A stretch of DNA of 64,000 bases from Euwallacea fornicatus (GCF_040115645.1 NC_089541.1:3782001-3846000), one strand, 5' to 3'; positions 24,911 through 38,330 are shown, counted from the first letter of the stretch. Numbers and translations: made by a program. Notes: generated by a model from the letters alone, not told the origin.

Positions 24911-27900
24911 CAGGGTCTTTGGTAAGTAGTATAGGATACTGAATAGCATATCAGAGGAGGTCATTCTGAATTAATTGAACCAAACATATCTATATACCAA
25001 GTGTTCTTGATATATACAGTGGTCTTGACTATACTTATATACAGTTTTCTTGATAATTAAGTTTTTAATATTTTTTTATTTCACCGTGATTTTCTACAGT
25101 TATTGAACTGGGAAAGATCATCAAGCCCTTTTATTACAAAAGTGTACCAAACTTTTTTGTTATGTATGAATGGGTTGTTTAAATTATTTAACCAATAAAA
25201 TCTAAATTGCCTTTATTATTTATCTAGAACTTCATAAACATGTTTTTTTTAGTTTGTAGTACAGCAAATGGTCAAATTCAAATGTGGATTTTATTTGAAT
25301 ACTTGGATGTATGTTTATTCATTTTTTTTTTTTACTTTCTTAGGTAATGGATTTTTAGTTCTTATGGAAAGATTCTTAAGAAACATTTTAAAAATTGAAG
25401 CAATTAGTCTTAATGGTCTTAATAATTAAAAGTTTTAATACTTTTAAGTATCTACCAAGCGCATTCGCCAATACTTAAACCAGCCATTTATTATTATATT
25501 AGGATTTCGGTTTCTTATATTTTTTAAAATAATTTTTAATACGATCTGCATATTTGCATTATGCAGGGTGGCGCATCGAAAACGAAACAGAAGCATTTTC
25601 AAGTACTTGAAAATTTATTTTCGAAAAATGCTCGAATATGTAAACTTTATATTCGCCGGGGACACATTAAGACCGTAAATATATTCCTTTCACATTAACT
25701 CCTTAGTCTAAATGAACAAAATCCCTAAAATCTTAGATGAAAAGTAGAATCAAGTAGTACCTTCTTTAAAAGGTCTTTCGATTCTCCTTATGATTCCCAA
25801 TTTGACTAATTTTGATTCAGGAATTTTCGAGAAATTTGATCGAAAGATGTGTCACATGATATGAATTAATAATATAAAATTGGCAACAATTGAGGTAAAA
25901 ATAAAATAAAGCGGATACTTTTGACTGACTTTTCAAAAGAATTCTGGTAATTTCAACCACTTGAGAGAGTGAACCCCTCTCTCAAAAGAAATTTATTGGA
26001 AGTACCGATCTATTTAACGAGTGATAAATCACTCATTTATTAATGAAAAATACTTTTTAAAAAGCACACATCCAATATCGTCCTACGTTTTAATTAATTA
26101 ATTAAGTGTTCGAAGTGGCGACTATCAGTTTCTAAACAGTAATACAAATTTTGCTCAAATCACTATCGTATAGTTTGGAGTATTTGAGGCTTTATGTGAT
26201 GGCATTCATTTATTATTTTTTGGCAAAGGTCTTCTAAAGAGTTCAGTTGAATTGCATAAATTTTGCTTTTTAAGCGACCCCGCAGAAAAAGATCCAAAGG
26301 TGATAAATCTGGTGACCGTGGGGACCACTCAATAGCGCCTCCCCTTCCAATTCAATGACCTGGAAACCGTTCATTTAAATACTCTCGGACACGTAATGCG
26401 TAATGGGGAGGGGCACCATCCTGCTGAAATAACACCTAGTCCTTGATATAATTTTCAGTATTTTCACATAATTCTGTTAGTGCCGGATCAATTGCATCTT
26501 GTAATAATTTTAAGTACGTGTCACTAGTGCGATTTCCTAGTAACAAAAAAGAACCAATAAGATAATCGCCAAAGATACCAGCCCAAACATTAAATTTTTA
26601 TGGATACGGAGTATGCTCCTCATGAAAAATTCTGGGATTTTCATCAGATCAATATCGACAGTTATGCCGAATCTTCATACCGTTTAGAAAAACTGAACAT
26701 TCATCAGAAAAGCAGATATTAAATAGATAATAATTTCCAATTGTTCATTCACTTATAAGTTTGCAAAATTGCAAAGGGCGTTTACAATCATCCTCATTCA
26801 ATTCTTGCAATAAGTGAATTTTATATGGATGAAAATTATGGGCCTTTAGTATTCTTTGATTAGTGTGTCTACTAACTCTGGTTATAGCACAAATAGATGA
26901 GTACTTAATGTAGGATCCAGATGAACTTGTCCTAAATCCGCAACGTCGATTTCTTTATTTCTGTAAGTATTTCCATAGTTTCTTTTTTCATTAGCCACAG
27001 AGCTAGATTGGCGAAGTTTATAAACCAATTCCAAAACGTACTTCCGTTGTACGTGATTATCTTCATGATTCTGTTTGAACAGTTGGGCGATCCGGCTGAC
27101 GCACTGATGATTTTCAAAAAATAATTGAATAATTTCTACGTTTTCTGCAATTGAATAAACCATTGTTGATTTGCAAAACGTAAATAGAATTATATATTTT
27201 GTCTAAGACGTGTTTATTTTGTTAGTGTGTGCCAAACAAGTTTGTTTTCTTCTTCTTTTTGTAAAAGTATTCAAAACACAAAAACGATGTTTTATCTTTT
27301 TATCGGAATAAAAAGAAATGAAAAGTACCTGTTTTACGTTACTTTTACTTTAGTGGTTGCCATTTTCACAATATTAATTCATATTAAATGATACATCTTT
27401 TAATCAAATTTGTCAAAAATTGCTGAATCAAAGTTAGTTGAATTGGAAATCATTATAACGAGAATCGAAAGACCTTTCAAGCAAGGTACTACTCGATCCT
27501 ACTTTTCATTTAAGATTTTAAAGGTTTAACTCACCCCGGCTAGGGAGTTGATGCGAAAGAAGCGTGTATACGTTCATAATGTGCCCCCCTCGAATATAAA
27601 GTTTACGTGCCCAAGCATTTTTTGAAAATAATTTTTCAAATACCGAAAAATGTCTTTATTTGGTTTTCGATGGGCCACCCTGTATAATACTTAATACTAA
27701 AAATGATATTTTATTTTTCAATGTAATGAAAGGAAGTACTCGGGAATTTCTTAGTTGATTTTGAAAAAACAAAAAAGGAAAGTAAATGGACTTCACGGTG
27801 AGTTTTGATTGTAAAATGTTATTAGATTTTATTGCAATTAATTCTAATTTGTTTTAAGTCTATTTGACAATAAAAACAATAAATGTCAATTAGTGTGTTT

Positions 27901-29494
27901 CACAACGATAATTTTTACGTTTAAAGTCTTAAATGTAAATTACGCAAAATGACGTCTTTTAGCAACGAGGAGTACGGTGATATTATTTATTGTTATGGAA
28001 AAGCTGATGGAAATGCCGAGATAACTAGACGATTTTACCAACAGGGTGTTCCAAAACGTCGGACTCTACATGCAAATAAGTTTAGCCGGCCCTATAGTGA
28101 CAAGAGAGAAATTGCATCAATTCACCGGAATTTAGGCCCCATAGACAATCACAATAGGCCTGAAGAAGAAGAGCAAATCTTTCTTGTCTTTACACCAGAT
28201 ATATTAGGAGAGTGACGATCGAACACCACCTAAATTTCTAATGTCTAGTTGCTCCTAAATGCCGAGAAGAAACAAGAATTTCATTATAAAACTGTGCAAG
28301 GCTTGGAACCCAATGAGTCAGTACGAAGATTAGAGAAGGTTTGTCGTTTTTTGCTGAATTACGATATGGAAGAGACAAAGTTTCTCAAGAGGATTCTTTC
28401 GACAGATGTGTCAAAATTTACCAACGAAGACATTACAATTTACATTATTGGAACGACAAGGATGATAATTCTCATATGAAAAGACAGATTCCCTTTTAAC
28501 ATAAGTTTAACGTTAACGTGTTGAGGCGAAGGTATCACTGATTCATTCCATTGTAGCAAACTCTCTAGTTGGCCTCTAGTCTTCTGACCTTACATCTGTT
28601 GATTTTTTGCGTGAGGGCGCATGAAATTGCTAATATACGAAGAGGAGATTCAAAATGAAAACCATGTGATTATCAGAAGTAATTATGCTGTCCAACAACT
28701 TAAACAAAAAAATGCGACTTGGTATGACCACAACAACAATGAGAAATAGAGAACGCAGATGTATTCAGAATGGTGGTTCTCATTTCGAATATAGTAGATT
28801 TTCTTTGTTTTTTCAAAATCAATTAAGAAATTGCCGAATACTTCCTCTCTTCATATTGTAAAATTAAATTTTATTTTGTAGCATTAAATATTATATAATG
28901 CGATAATGCAGGCCGTATGAGAAATAATAAAAAACTAAAAACTTCGCATATCTAGAGAACTAAGTTAAGATAACAATTGACTAGCCTAAGTTCTGGCGAA
29001 TGCGCTTGGTGGATTCTTAAAAGTATTAAGACTAATTGTTCGAATTTTTAAAATGCTTTATAAGAATCTTTTCATAAGAACTGAAAGACCATTGGTTAAG
29101 GAAGCTTTTTAAAAATTTGAATGAACATATACTTAAGCGTTCAAATAAAATTCATTTTTGAGTTTGATTCTTTGCTGTATTACAAACTAGGAAAATCATG
29201 TTCATGATTTTCTAGATAAGTAACAAAAACATTTTAGATTTCACGGTGTACATAATTTTAAAAATCTATTCATACGTAAAAAAGTTTAGTATATTTTTGT
29301 AATAAAAGGGCTTGTTGTTGTTCTGCATTTCAATAATTATAGAGAAGCGCAGTCAAATTAAAAAATATTTAAAGCTTAATTATCAGGAAAAATGTAGCAC
29401 TTAGTATACATATAGGCATATTTGGTTAAATCGAATCAAAATGACCTCCTCTTATACCCTGTTTAGTATCCTGCACTACCTAACAGACGTCCTG
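24911..29494 (+). mobile_element. Long-TIR transposon with an internally deleted DUF4817-type transposase
   Basis: The left arm is 24911-25563 continued at 27683-27785 and the right arm is about 28795-29494. They are inverted copies for roughly 700 bp: the left starts CAGGGTCTTTGGTAAGTAGT, and the right, read in reverse, starts CAGGACGTCTGTTAGGTAGT. Shared inner landmarks include GATAATTAAG, AAGCCCTTTTATTACAAAA, ACCAAGCGCATTCGCCA and TTGATTTTGAAAAAACAAA. Between the arms is a plus-strand transposase relic (27949-28770). It has the DUF4817 start (FSNEEYGDIIYCYGKADGN) and the LEKVCRFLLNYDMEET..RILSTDVSKFTNEDI region, then a jump to a third-catalytic-residue segment like SSDLTSVDFL and an end like NRERRCIQNGGSHFE. 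The middle catalytic part is missing, so this copy is non-autonomous. Confidence 0.75.
25564..27682 (-). mobile_element. Nested DUF4817-type transposon with TIRs of about 320 bp
   Basis: The left end CAGGGTGGCGCATCGAAAAC and the right end (reverse) CAGGGTGGCCCATCGAAAAC are followed by about 320 bp of inverted similarity (25564-25885 against 27360-27682). The insertion interrupts the left arm of the surrounding element; the intact right arm shows the uninterrupted sequence GCATTATATAATATTTAATG. The minus-strand transposase starts near 27163 (MVYSIAENVEIIQLFFENHQ). Its catalytic region near 26430-26210 reads VLFQQDGAPPHYALRVREYL, then IEWSPRSPDLSPLDLFLRG. A TGA interrupts the GRWIGRGG-type segment (FPGH.IGRGG) and there are other breaks, so it is probably inactive but younger than its host element. 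Confidence 0.75.
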
Positions 29495-29999
29495 TATATT
29501 TTATACCTTGAAAACTAATGGAAACTTTACTGAAAATCCTTTATAGCTACAAAATCTCCTTTTAGATCAGACAAACGATTTTAGTAAAGATCAAGTGAGT
29601 TTAGTGCATTATTCCAGAATGAAAGAGTTTTGTTTGAAAATTCTTGCTGAGATCTTCCTTGAAATTTCTCTTTGAATTAATAAAAAGCGTTCCATTAACC
29701 TAATTATCCGTAATTTTCAGTAATCTACTTTATGTTATTTATTCTAGGAAATTGGTTAACATTGACATATTAAAAGATATTTTAACGCACGTGTAACAAT
29801 TATAAAATTGCACGTGCTCTAATTTATTTATTTGGTGAATGTGTTATCTAAAGATAACCACTTTTAAGTGCTTAAGTAGCAATTTCTAAATATTGTTAAA
29901 ACTATAACAATAAATATGAATCCGTCACGTTAATAAAATGCAAATGCCATTTGCTATCTATTACTCCCTATTCATTGTGTTAAAGATTACACAAAAGAC

Positions 30000-30490
30000 A
30001 CATTTAAACGGTAGAAGATCAGCGAACCCATCTAGAAATTTTAATAAGGCATTTGGCAGTTTCTGGCACAGCGGTCTACTGTAAAAAAGTAAATGCCAAA
30101 ATAACTGCTTTCCATGATCAAAAACCTAGTGAAAAACACATAATTAGGAGTACGAATTGCCGACTCCTTTTTTCCCTTTTTTTTTGTGAAGAAAGGATCC
30201 CTCGGTATCGCCGCTTTCATTTTTGTCTTATAAGATAAACTGCCATAATGCATACAACCATGGCTTACCGGACAAAAAGAGCATACATATTGCAATACGC
30301 AGTACTGCACATATTATACATGACAAAAAGGCAGAAAATGTGGTAGAAAGACTTCTGACAGTAACGGACAACAAACTGAAGTCTTAACGTTAATAGCAGA
30401 CCGTTACGTAACTAAACCAAAAACCCCGTAAAATACTTAGAAGTAACAAGTAAGAGAGAACCAAAATTCATAAATCACAGTCCAAATATG
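30000..30490 (+). mobile_element. Non-LTR retrotransposon (jockey-like) RT fragment, copy 1
   Basis: Broken reverse-transcriptase reading: an FNKAFGSFWHSGL-like version of the AFDxVWHxGL motif near 30035-30080, then the RxxRV-type segment. Further on is a run with DKKAENVVERLLTVTDNKLK, typical of the jockey region after the YADD box. It matches the copy at 38338. Later DNA (a mariner from about 30500) separates it from a distal piece at 31435-31850. Confidence 0.6.
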
Positions 30491-30499
30491 AGAATAGAA

Positions 30500-31430
30500 A
30501 TTATGAATACGAATGAGCCTTAGCGACGATTCAGAAGCAAGTGGATAGAAAATGGCAGTCAAAGTCGAATCTCAATCATCAAGGAAGATGGACATGTGAC
30601 ATATCGTGAAATTGAGGCATCATTGGGGATTCCATGGACTTCTAAAAATTTTTCGTGATAAATTGGGTGTGAAGAAAATTGTGTCCCGTTGGGTACTGCA
30701 TCTATTGATCAAAGAACAGAAAGAAGCTAGGCTGAAATAGTCTCATAAAACTCTAGACCGCTTCAACGAAGGAAACTCTTAAAACGTACGCAATATCGTC
30801 AGTAGTGAGGAATCGTTAATTTACTCATATGAACTCGAAAATAAACGCAAGTCATTTCTTTGGGTGTTCCCCCAGACAGAAAGAAGAAAAACTAACAAAA
30901 GCCATCCATTTTCGGAGTGTGTCCAAAAATGTGGTTGTACCATTCATCTCAAAAGCAGGTCATGTAGTGGCAGTTTCCTTGCAAGATCAAGGCACTTTTA
31001 TTGCCGATTGGTATACAACCATTTGCTTGCCGAAAATTATCACGTAGCTTAGAAAACCCAACCCTAAGCGATGAATCGTCCCCAACCAAGACAGTGCAAG
31101 GTCGCACGCACCTCGGAAGACAATGTAATTTTTAAGGCAACAAAACATCGAACTGTCAGACCATCCTTCGTACACTCCCGATCTATGTCCGAACGACTAC
31201 TTTACCTTTCCGAAAATCAAGAACGGACTACGTGGTCAAAGGTTCCAGTCCTCAGAAGAAGCAGGCGATGCCTTTAAAAACGTCTTTAGTCTGTACCAAC
31301 AAATAAGTGGAACAACTTTCAGAAATGGTTCCAGCGAATGCAAAAGTGCATTTGATCTTCGTGGAGAATATTTGGAAAAATAACAGTCGTCAAAAACTTT
31401 TTATTCTTTTAATTCAGCTCTATATGCAAA
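30500..31430 (+). mobile_element. Mariner transposon inserted in the non-LTR copy, dead
   Basis: Readable mariner pieces in changing frames: VTYREIEASLGIPWTSK near 30595-30645, LGVKKIVSRWVLHLLIKEQK near 30665-30725, RFNEGNS near 30760, then VFPQTERRKT and SVSKNVVVPFISKAGHVVAVSLQDQ (30900-31000) and ADWYTTICLPKIIT. The catalytic PPYSPDLSPNDFF-like region is degraded near 31160-31210, and the end resembles NNFQKWFQRMQKCI near 31310-31355. Several stops and shifts make it non-functional. Confidence 0.75.
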
Positions 31431-31434
31431 ACTT

Positions 31435-31850
31435 AAAAGAGAGCCCTGGTAAAGGGACAAAATAAGGTATAAAAGTAAAGGAATCAGTACAAAAACTGCG
31501 ACAAAAATGTATAAGTACAGCGGCAGACCATTAGACTACGGACATATACCGAGGGCGAATTCCACGGAAAAAACGAAACAGTAAATGCAAACAACAGAAG
31601 AGAATGCAGGAAGACTGATTCAAAAGAGATTTCCATTTACATTTACAATTACTATGCGAATGCACATTCGTGATAAGAATAAGAAAGACTGTAAAAAACA
31701 TTTTGAATTCTTTTTGGCTTATAAGACAAAAAAACAATTCGGCTTACTTTTCCTTTCAACCGCTTTATCGCAACATTACCAAATATAATATTTTTTTCAT
31801 TTCTTTTCTTTGCACCCTATCAATGAGCTTTTTGACTGAACAAAAGCTAT
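31435..31850 (+). repeat. Distal part of the split non-LTR copy 1
   Basis: Resembles 39560-39860: AAAGGGACAAAA, GGAATCAGTACAAAAAC, and further on GACAAAAAAACAATTCGGCTTACTTTTCC then ATTACCAAATATAATATTTTTTTC align with the other copy. It lies just after the mariner, as expected if the mariner split one original element. Confidence 0.45.
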
Positions 31851-32912
31851 GAATGAACATTTTATGAATTTTATGAACGCTCTGGAATTGAAATTGAAAT
31901 AAATGCATAAATTTTATGCATTATGAATTATTTTTATGGCTTTAAACTCACCAATACGTTCGCTGCACGAGTTTTATTCGCTCAGAATCGCAAACACGTG
32001 TTAGATGGATGGAACATATGTTGGGACTCCGGCTAATCTGACAAACTGGCGAAGTATTTATTATAAAATTTAGTTTTTCCCAACAAATTGTGATCAATTT
32101 AGACATTAGGAAATTACATGTTGGAGTTTTTACACATTACCGAGAAAAAATCAGGTGTTTGAAACTTTTCTTAAAATCAGCTGATGTAAAATGCTAAATC
32201 CTCGTAGTTCACGAGCGCAATAATCCACAATAAAAGAAAATTCTGATCGTTAATAATCCCATATGAATTACAAATCACGGTAGACAATTTTGCAAATAAT
32301 GCAATGGTGATCACGGAATTTTAATGAAGAGTTTTAAGATAAAACCCCAGATATATTATCATAGAATATGCTACAATTGTTAATCTATGATACGTCACTC
32401 GAGGATTTTCAGGCTACTTAACCCTATTCAGGTAACTCTAGATTTTTCAGGGTTGTCCCGGTTTGCGACGCCAAATGCAAATTTCACTTTAAGTTAGTTT
32501 TCAAATATGACATAGTTTAGCCCCTTTAGTACAGGTTTCGTAAATCCCAGGGCAAAGCCCTATCCGCGGCTGTACGTGGTGAATCCTGGATGCCTCTGAT
32601 CTCAATAGACGGCGTCAGGGGGGGCATTCGATAAGGAATTCAAATAGAAATGTATATAGCTTGGAGCTCCGAGCGGGTGTCTTGTTGGCAGCATCCGACT
32701 TCAGAGGAACAGTCATTTTGTTGATAGAAGAAAACCTAATTAAACGTCCTGCTAACAAGGGTGAAATATAGTGAAAGTGGCGAATAACGATGTCGATTAC
32801 AACAAGTTGCATATAGCGATAGAAATTCGAAGGTTTGGTTGGATTTGCATTTACCCCGTTTTAAAAATGTCCGCAAAATTGATATTTTTCGTTGTTTGCT
32901 GGCTGGATATAT
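31851..32912. other. Intergenic, nothing supported
   Basis: No exon or transposase motif is seen; short AT-rich segments alternate with a slightly GC-richer patch near 32540-32620. Confidence 0.4.
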
Positions 32913-34307
32913 ACTGCGTGATATAGAAAAGGGAAAAACCCGTAAAAGTAGTTTTATTTAAATCATTTTTGGTATGCGCATTGGTATAGGGGAATAAAAA
33001 AAAAGATTAAATTTTCAGCTATATTTTTCAATATATATACGAGTTATCAGGAATTTCAAGTTTTTTTTTATTATAAAAATTGCAATGAAATATCAACAAT
33101 ATGACTGCAAAATATCATTTATTGGTGTACAGTATGCTTTCAGATTAATCAAATATGCCTAGACGTAGAATGCAGTGAAATTTTCATCAATTGAGCGAGT
33201 TTTAGAGAGGTCGAGTAATGGGTCTATGAAAGACTGGTCGGTCATTTAGGGAAATCGCCATTAGATTGAACTGTAATGTACACACTATAGTGAGATGTGA
33301 TTAGGCATGATTCCAAGAAGAGCAAACACGCAGAAGGAGAGGTAGTGGATGATCTCGAAGAACTATAGAACGCCAAGATCGTCGCCTTCTAATTATGGCC
33401 CAAAGAGATGCATTCGTCTCAAGGACGCTGGCAAACCAGTAGTTTACTAAGCATGGAAAGCCCATTGGGATTCGAACCATTTATCGCCGCATAAGAAGTT
33501 TTGAACTGATTTTCTACAGTCCCCATTTTGTGTTACCCCTCACCTTAAATCATCGTTAAAATCGGCTGCAGTTGTGCAAGAAACGGATAATATCGTGTTT
33601 AGTAACGAATCCAGATTCTGTTTGGTTATGCATGATGGTCAGACAAGAGTAAAAAGAAGACGAAGTGAAAGACGGGATCCTCAGTTTACAATACAGAAGC
33701 ATGTGTATCAGACTATTGAGGTAATGGTTTGGGGTGCTATTGCATATGATAGAAGATCACCTTTACTTTTCTCTAGAGGTAATATGACAGGCTAAGGATA
33801 TATCCAAGAAGTCCTGGAACCTCATCTCGTGTCTTATCTGGAAACTCTCGTTAATCGAGTTTTCCAGCAAGACAATGCACGACCAGATGTGGCTAAAGTT
33901 ACTCTAAATTTCGTTCAATAAAATTCAATCAATTTTCTACTTTGGCAACCTTGATCTCCAGACCTTTCACTGGCTGAACATGTATGGCATATTGTAGGTA
34001 GAAGATTGCATAATTTACCTAATCCCCCACAAACCATAACGGTGCTATGTCATACTGTCCAGTTAGTTTAGAATTAGGATCCCCCAAACGGACATCAATC
34101 ACTTCATTAGATCCTTGCCCGGACGTGTATAAGAATGCATAAGACACCGCGGAGGACCGACAAATTATAATTTTTTTTTGGATTTCGACAATTAAATTTG
34201 GTAAATATTTTAATGAAATATTTGTTTTAGCGTAAGAAACATTTATACCAAAAATGATTTAAATAAATTTTTTTTTACGGGGTGTTCTCTTTCATACGTC
34301 ACGCAGT
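32913..34307 (+). mobile_element. Tc1-like transposon with both TIRs, dead transposase
   Basis: The ends are inverted copies: the left begins ACTGCGTGATATAGAAAAG, and the right, reversed, begins ACTGCGTGACGTATGAAAG. Both continue through CCCGTAAAA and AAATCATTTTTGGTAT. Inside, the plus strand has a start like MPRRRMQ near 33157, GRSFREIAIRLNCN, a GRSRRTIERQDRRLLIMAQRD segment, then FSNESRFCLVMHDGQTRVKR (33598 on) and VMVWGAIAYDRRSPL. The catalytic end is QQDNARPDVAKVT and SPDLSLAEHVWHIVGRRLHN. Length (about 1.4 kb) fits Tc1. Stops at several points mean it is inactive. Confidence 0.8.
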
Positions 34308-34393
34308 AGAGAATAGTAACCGTAGTGTAAAGTTGGCACTGGTGGCATTTTTTGAAAAGTCATTCAAAGAATGAGCGACATTTTTTTTTAAAA

Positions 34394-36622
34394 CAGTAAA
34401 ATCCGAGAAAATGTTTTCATTTTCTTTTCTTTTTTTTTTCTATCATGTGCTAATACACATATTTGACACACCTGCGTACGATTGTGGTTTTTCTGTGGTT
34501 TATACATAAAACTGCTAAAATGCCTCTGTTTTGTGAATTTCGGTCTTTGTTTGCGGAATTTCTAATTGAATGTTGACAGTGTCGACTTCGTATTGCAATT
34601 ACTATAAATAAACAAAAGATCTATTTATTTAACCCATTTACCGACGCTAAACAACTAAAAGGGCGATAAAGGGGTTTGTTGCTTTAATCCATAGAATCTG
34701 AGTTTTTTATGTACCGATATTTTCGTTTGAGTTTTGTCTCAGTAGATGTCTCAAAGAAATTGATTATTTACAGAGAAGTGTGAAAAGTATTGGAATCATC
34801 GGAAAAAAATCTGAATTACGAACAAGGACTATATCAATTAGAAACTTTGTTCATTGTATGCATTCAGCTCGTTTGCGTTCTTGTAATTTTGTTGTGTTTT
34901 AAAAAATTACTTAAATAAAAAAGAACAATTTTGTCCATTGAGAAGAAACGTATAATATATAATTTCGAAATCTAAAGCAGATAAACGTAACAATACCGTT
35001 GCAAATGAGTTGCGCTTATCGCTTGCGACATTTTCTACAATTTGGAAAAACCGAGAAAATACCAAGAATGCATTGATAAAAATTTGTTGTCAAAGAAAAA
35101 ACTTAAGTTATCCAATCATGGGGATATTGATCAGGCATTATTTAAGTGGTTTAAAAATGAAAAAAGTAAAGGATCAGCAATCAGTGTTCCCAATATTGCG
35201 AGCAAAAGCGAAACAGTGGGCCAAACTAATGAATAAAGACCCGGCATATAAACGCTCAGGAAGTTGGATTAAAGGCTTTCTTCAAAGACATACCAATGTT
35301 TATGAAAAAATTAGTGGTGAAGTAGCGTGTGTACCAGTTACAGTGACGGAAATATGGCTCAAAACTGGGTGACTAGAAATTCGAAAAAAACTATCAGAAT
35401 GGTGAGATTTTCAACGCAGGTAAAACATGTTTCTTTTACAAAATAATTCTGAATAGAATACTAAAATTTAAAAGAGAGAAGTTCACAGATAGAAAAATTT
35501 CCAAGTAACGAGTTTTTCTTTTTGTTGCTATAACGGAATAACAAAACTTAATTTGATTATTATTAGAAAATCAAAAATATTCAGTCGTTATCTGTGACCT
35601 ACACGTCTAATAAAACGTTTGAAAAACGTCAGAGCTGTTTATAAAAGTTTTGCAAGACTGCGACACTGAATTAAAAAAAAATGAAAAATTGCTCTTGGTA
35701 GACAATTTTCCGACGCGCTTGAAAATGACAATTTAGAGAATATTAACGTTCAACATCTATCACCAAACATCACATCAGTTCTACAGCCAGTTGATTAGGC
35801 TACCATAAGGTCAATGAAAGTTCATTTTAAAAAGCTCCAGCTAACGGATATTATTGAAAACAATCAGCAAAACGAAAAGCGTATTATTTATCTTTTGAAT
35901 GCCATATCAATGATTTCTAAAGCATGGATCAGGATATCCCCCCTAAAAATCACGATTGGTTTTGGAAATGCAGATTTACAATTAGCACCAGAAGCTGACG
36001 ACTTTGAAGGGGAGCATGATCTTCCTTTAGCTGAGGTGGCAAGAAGGATAAATTATGATTTTGAAAAAGAGAATGATGTACCTCTTGTTATGATAGAATA
36101 AAATTTCGCATTGTCAGATGAATTATGAACTGATCTTGTAAATGGTGACCCTCACTTGGAAACAAATGCTGGTTTATTTGTCAAGCAAATTTCAAACGAA
36201 GTGTTTGCCATTCAAGAAATCCAACATAAAAGTGAGGAAGATTCTGAAGGTGAATAAGATTTTAATCACCATTCATTTTAAAAGTCCTACAGACTGTAAA
36301 AACTTCGAACAGTTTTGCGTTATACAGTTATTTTAGCGACAAAAGACTTATGACCAAAATCAGTTCCGCAGATTGATTTATTTTAATTTACGATGGAAAA
36401 GTAAACAAAAATTACTGAATGCTTGAATAAATAAAATGTTTTTACCATACATACGTAAATATAAATAAGTTAGAAGTTGTTTTAAATCATTTACGTGTTT
36501 TTATTAATGTTATAGTTTTTCATTTTTCAAATATATTTTTGTGTTTTTTTCGTGTTTCTTTAATCATAAAGAAAAAAGTCTTGATGTAGCATCGACCGGT
36601 TCGTTATATCAGACTTTCACTG
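34394..36622 (+). mobile_element. Pogo/Tigger-type transposon, dead
   Basis: CENP-B/Tigger-like transposase in pieces. LRLSLATFSTIWKNRENTKN (35007 on) is followed by a CENP-B HTH stretch with DIDQALFKWFKNEKSKGSAI and AKQWAKLMNKDPAYKRSGSW. After a frame break comes KISGEVACVPVTVTEIWL, and later DDE-region remnants: LLVDNFP near 35695 and ITSVLQPVD near 35770-35800, then IRSMKVHFKKLQLTDIIENN. A stop follows QPVD, and others occur. The right end is a pogo-type terminus (reverse CAGTGAAAGTCTGATATAACG) next to TA at 36623. The left end is tentatively CAGTAAAATCCGAG at 34394. Total 2.2 kb fits the family. Confidence 0.72.
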
Positions 36623-36624
36623 TA

Positions 36625-38330
36625 CAAGAAAAAATCCTGATGTTGCCTGGTAAAATGCATTTACTTCAGACAACAGAAAATCCAGTTCTGCTACGAAAGG
36701 CTGTCGCAATAATTCTAGGGGATAATCGACCAACGGAATCTCCGATGTTTGGATTATCACATAAATAACGAAACTCCTCTAGAAACAACGAACAAAAGCA
36801 GGAAGTATCGCTTTTCGGGGACCAAAGCCAGCAAAACATGAAACATTTAAAAATTCATTTGTTCCCACGAACTGGAACTCCACCACGAACTTGACTAGAA
36901 GTCTTTCCGCAAGTAGACAAAATTCAGTATGGGAGATGTTGAAATAATAGATTCACCTTCTGAATAGCAAGCAAGGAAAGAGATTAAAGAATCTAATAGA
37001 ACATTCGTTTCCTGCCGGAAATAGGTTTAAAAAAAATGACCACTACAGGCCAAGGTGTTTATGTTGTACTGGAAGGGCATATATTTACAATTAAAGCGAG
37101 GGGCATAGAGCTGATTCCATGACTTTCCTAAACTACAGGGAATTACTGAAGAAGATGAAAATTGTAGTGGTAGGCTGCAAAAATATCTTCAAGAAAAACA
37201 TCCAAGAAAGAAAAAAATTTTTCAGCTAAATTCAAATAGCGCAAGAGCTGCGCTACTGGAGAAGAATCTTAGTTAACACAATATCCAGTCTTTCGTAAGA
37301 CAGAGACCTAAGTCAAATCTCAGTGACAGATGTACATATAGACACAGCCAAAGACTTAAAGATGAGGAATGGTTTCGGTGAAAGCGAGTTGGCGTTGGTG
37401 AGACTAGAGTCCTTTACGTATCGTTTTATTAAAAGGACGAATAAAAATGCAGGACGATATACGGGATGAAATATTTTAGAGTTTATGTAGATAAAAATAT
37501 AAGGCGGAACGCAAAAGATAGGAAATATCCTGATACTATGCTGAGGACCATTACCTTATGTTTGAACGAATCTGACTAACGTCTAATTGTGGGATATGGT
37601 ACTGCAGTGCAGAAAAGGGGAACTAAATGTTAAAAAATATGCAATGGTGGTCTTTTATTATATTTATAGGAATTTTTCAAATCGATGAATTGTTAAATAT
37701 GTAATGACTAAGAACAATAGAAAGCAAAACGGACTCAATGCGATGGGTGGCTAAAGATGTCCATTAGCGACGTAAAGGTTTCGCATAAAAAAAATGCAGT
37801 AATAGCTGTTTTCAGTTCAATACACTCTCTTTTTTTAAGATTTGCGTTTGGTTGAACTAAATTATCACACTACAAGATAAAAGCTCATTATAAAGCACAT
37901 TGAGTGCAGCTGCGCAAAAACAGATTTTAGATTATGCCATGAAACTAACAATAAGGCCATAATTATTTTTGAAATCCGCAACTTATCCCCTTTTCCTCTT
38001 TGTTTAACCTAATTTCTTATTGTTATTGGATGGAGAGCGAAAAACTCATTTTCTTGGTTTCCAAGCCAAGAATATAGAAGTATATATTTAGGGTGCCTCT
38101 GTGATACTATAGTTCAAAGGTTCATTTCAAAGTTTCATTTTCTCACATCTGACATACCAAACTAGTCGGAATTCGTAAGGTACGTTTGATCATATGTTCC
38201 AATCTGGAAATTATGATAGTTTGTGCTATGATATAAATATTTTCTCTATGTTAGAAAATGCTGCGTGTCAATGTAAAAATAATAAACACACTATTTGTTA
38301 TCCATCATTCACTCTTTGTTTTGACGAGCA
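36625..38330. other. No supported gene; probable old element debris
   Basis: Short open stretches (36541-36768 and near 37340-37470) have protein-like runs but no motif I can name. A non-LTR ORF1 relic is possible because an RT fragment follows at 38338, but this is inference. Confidence 0.25.
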
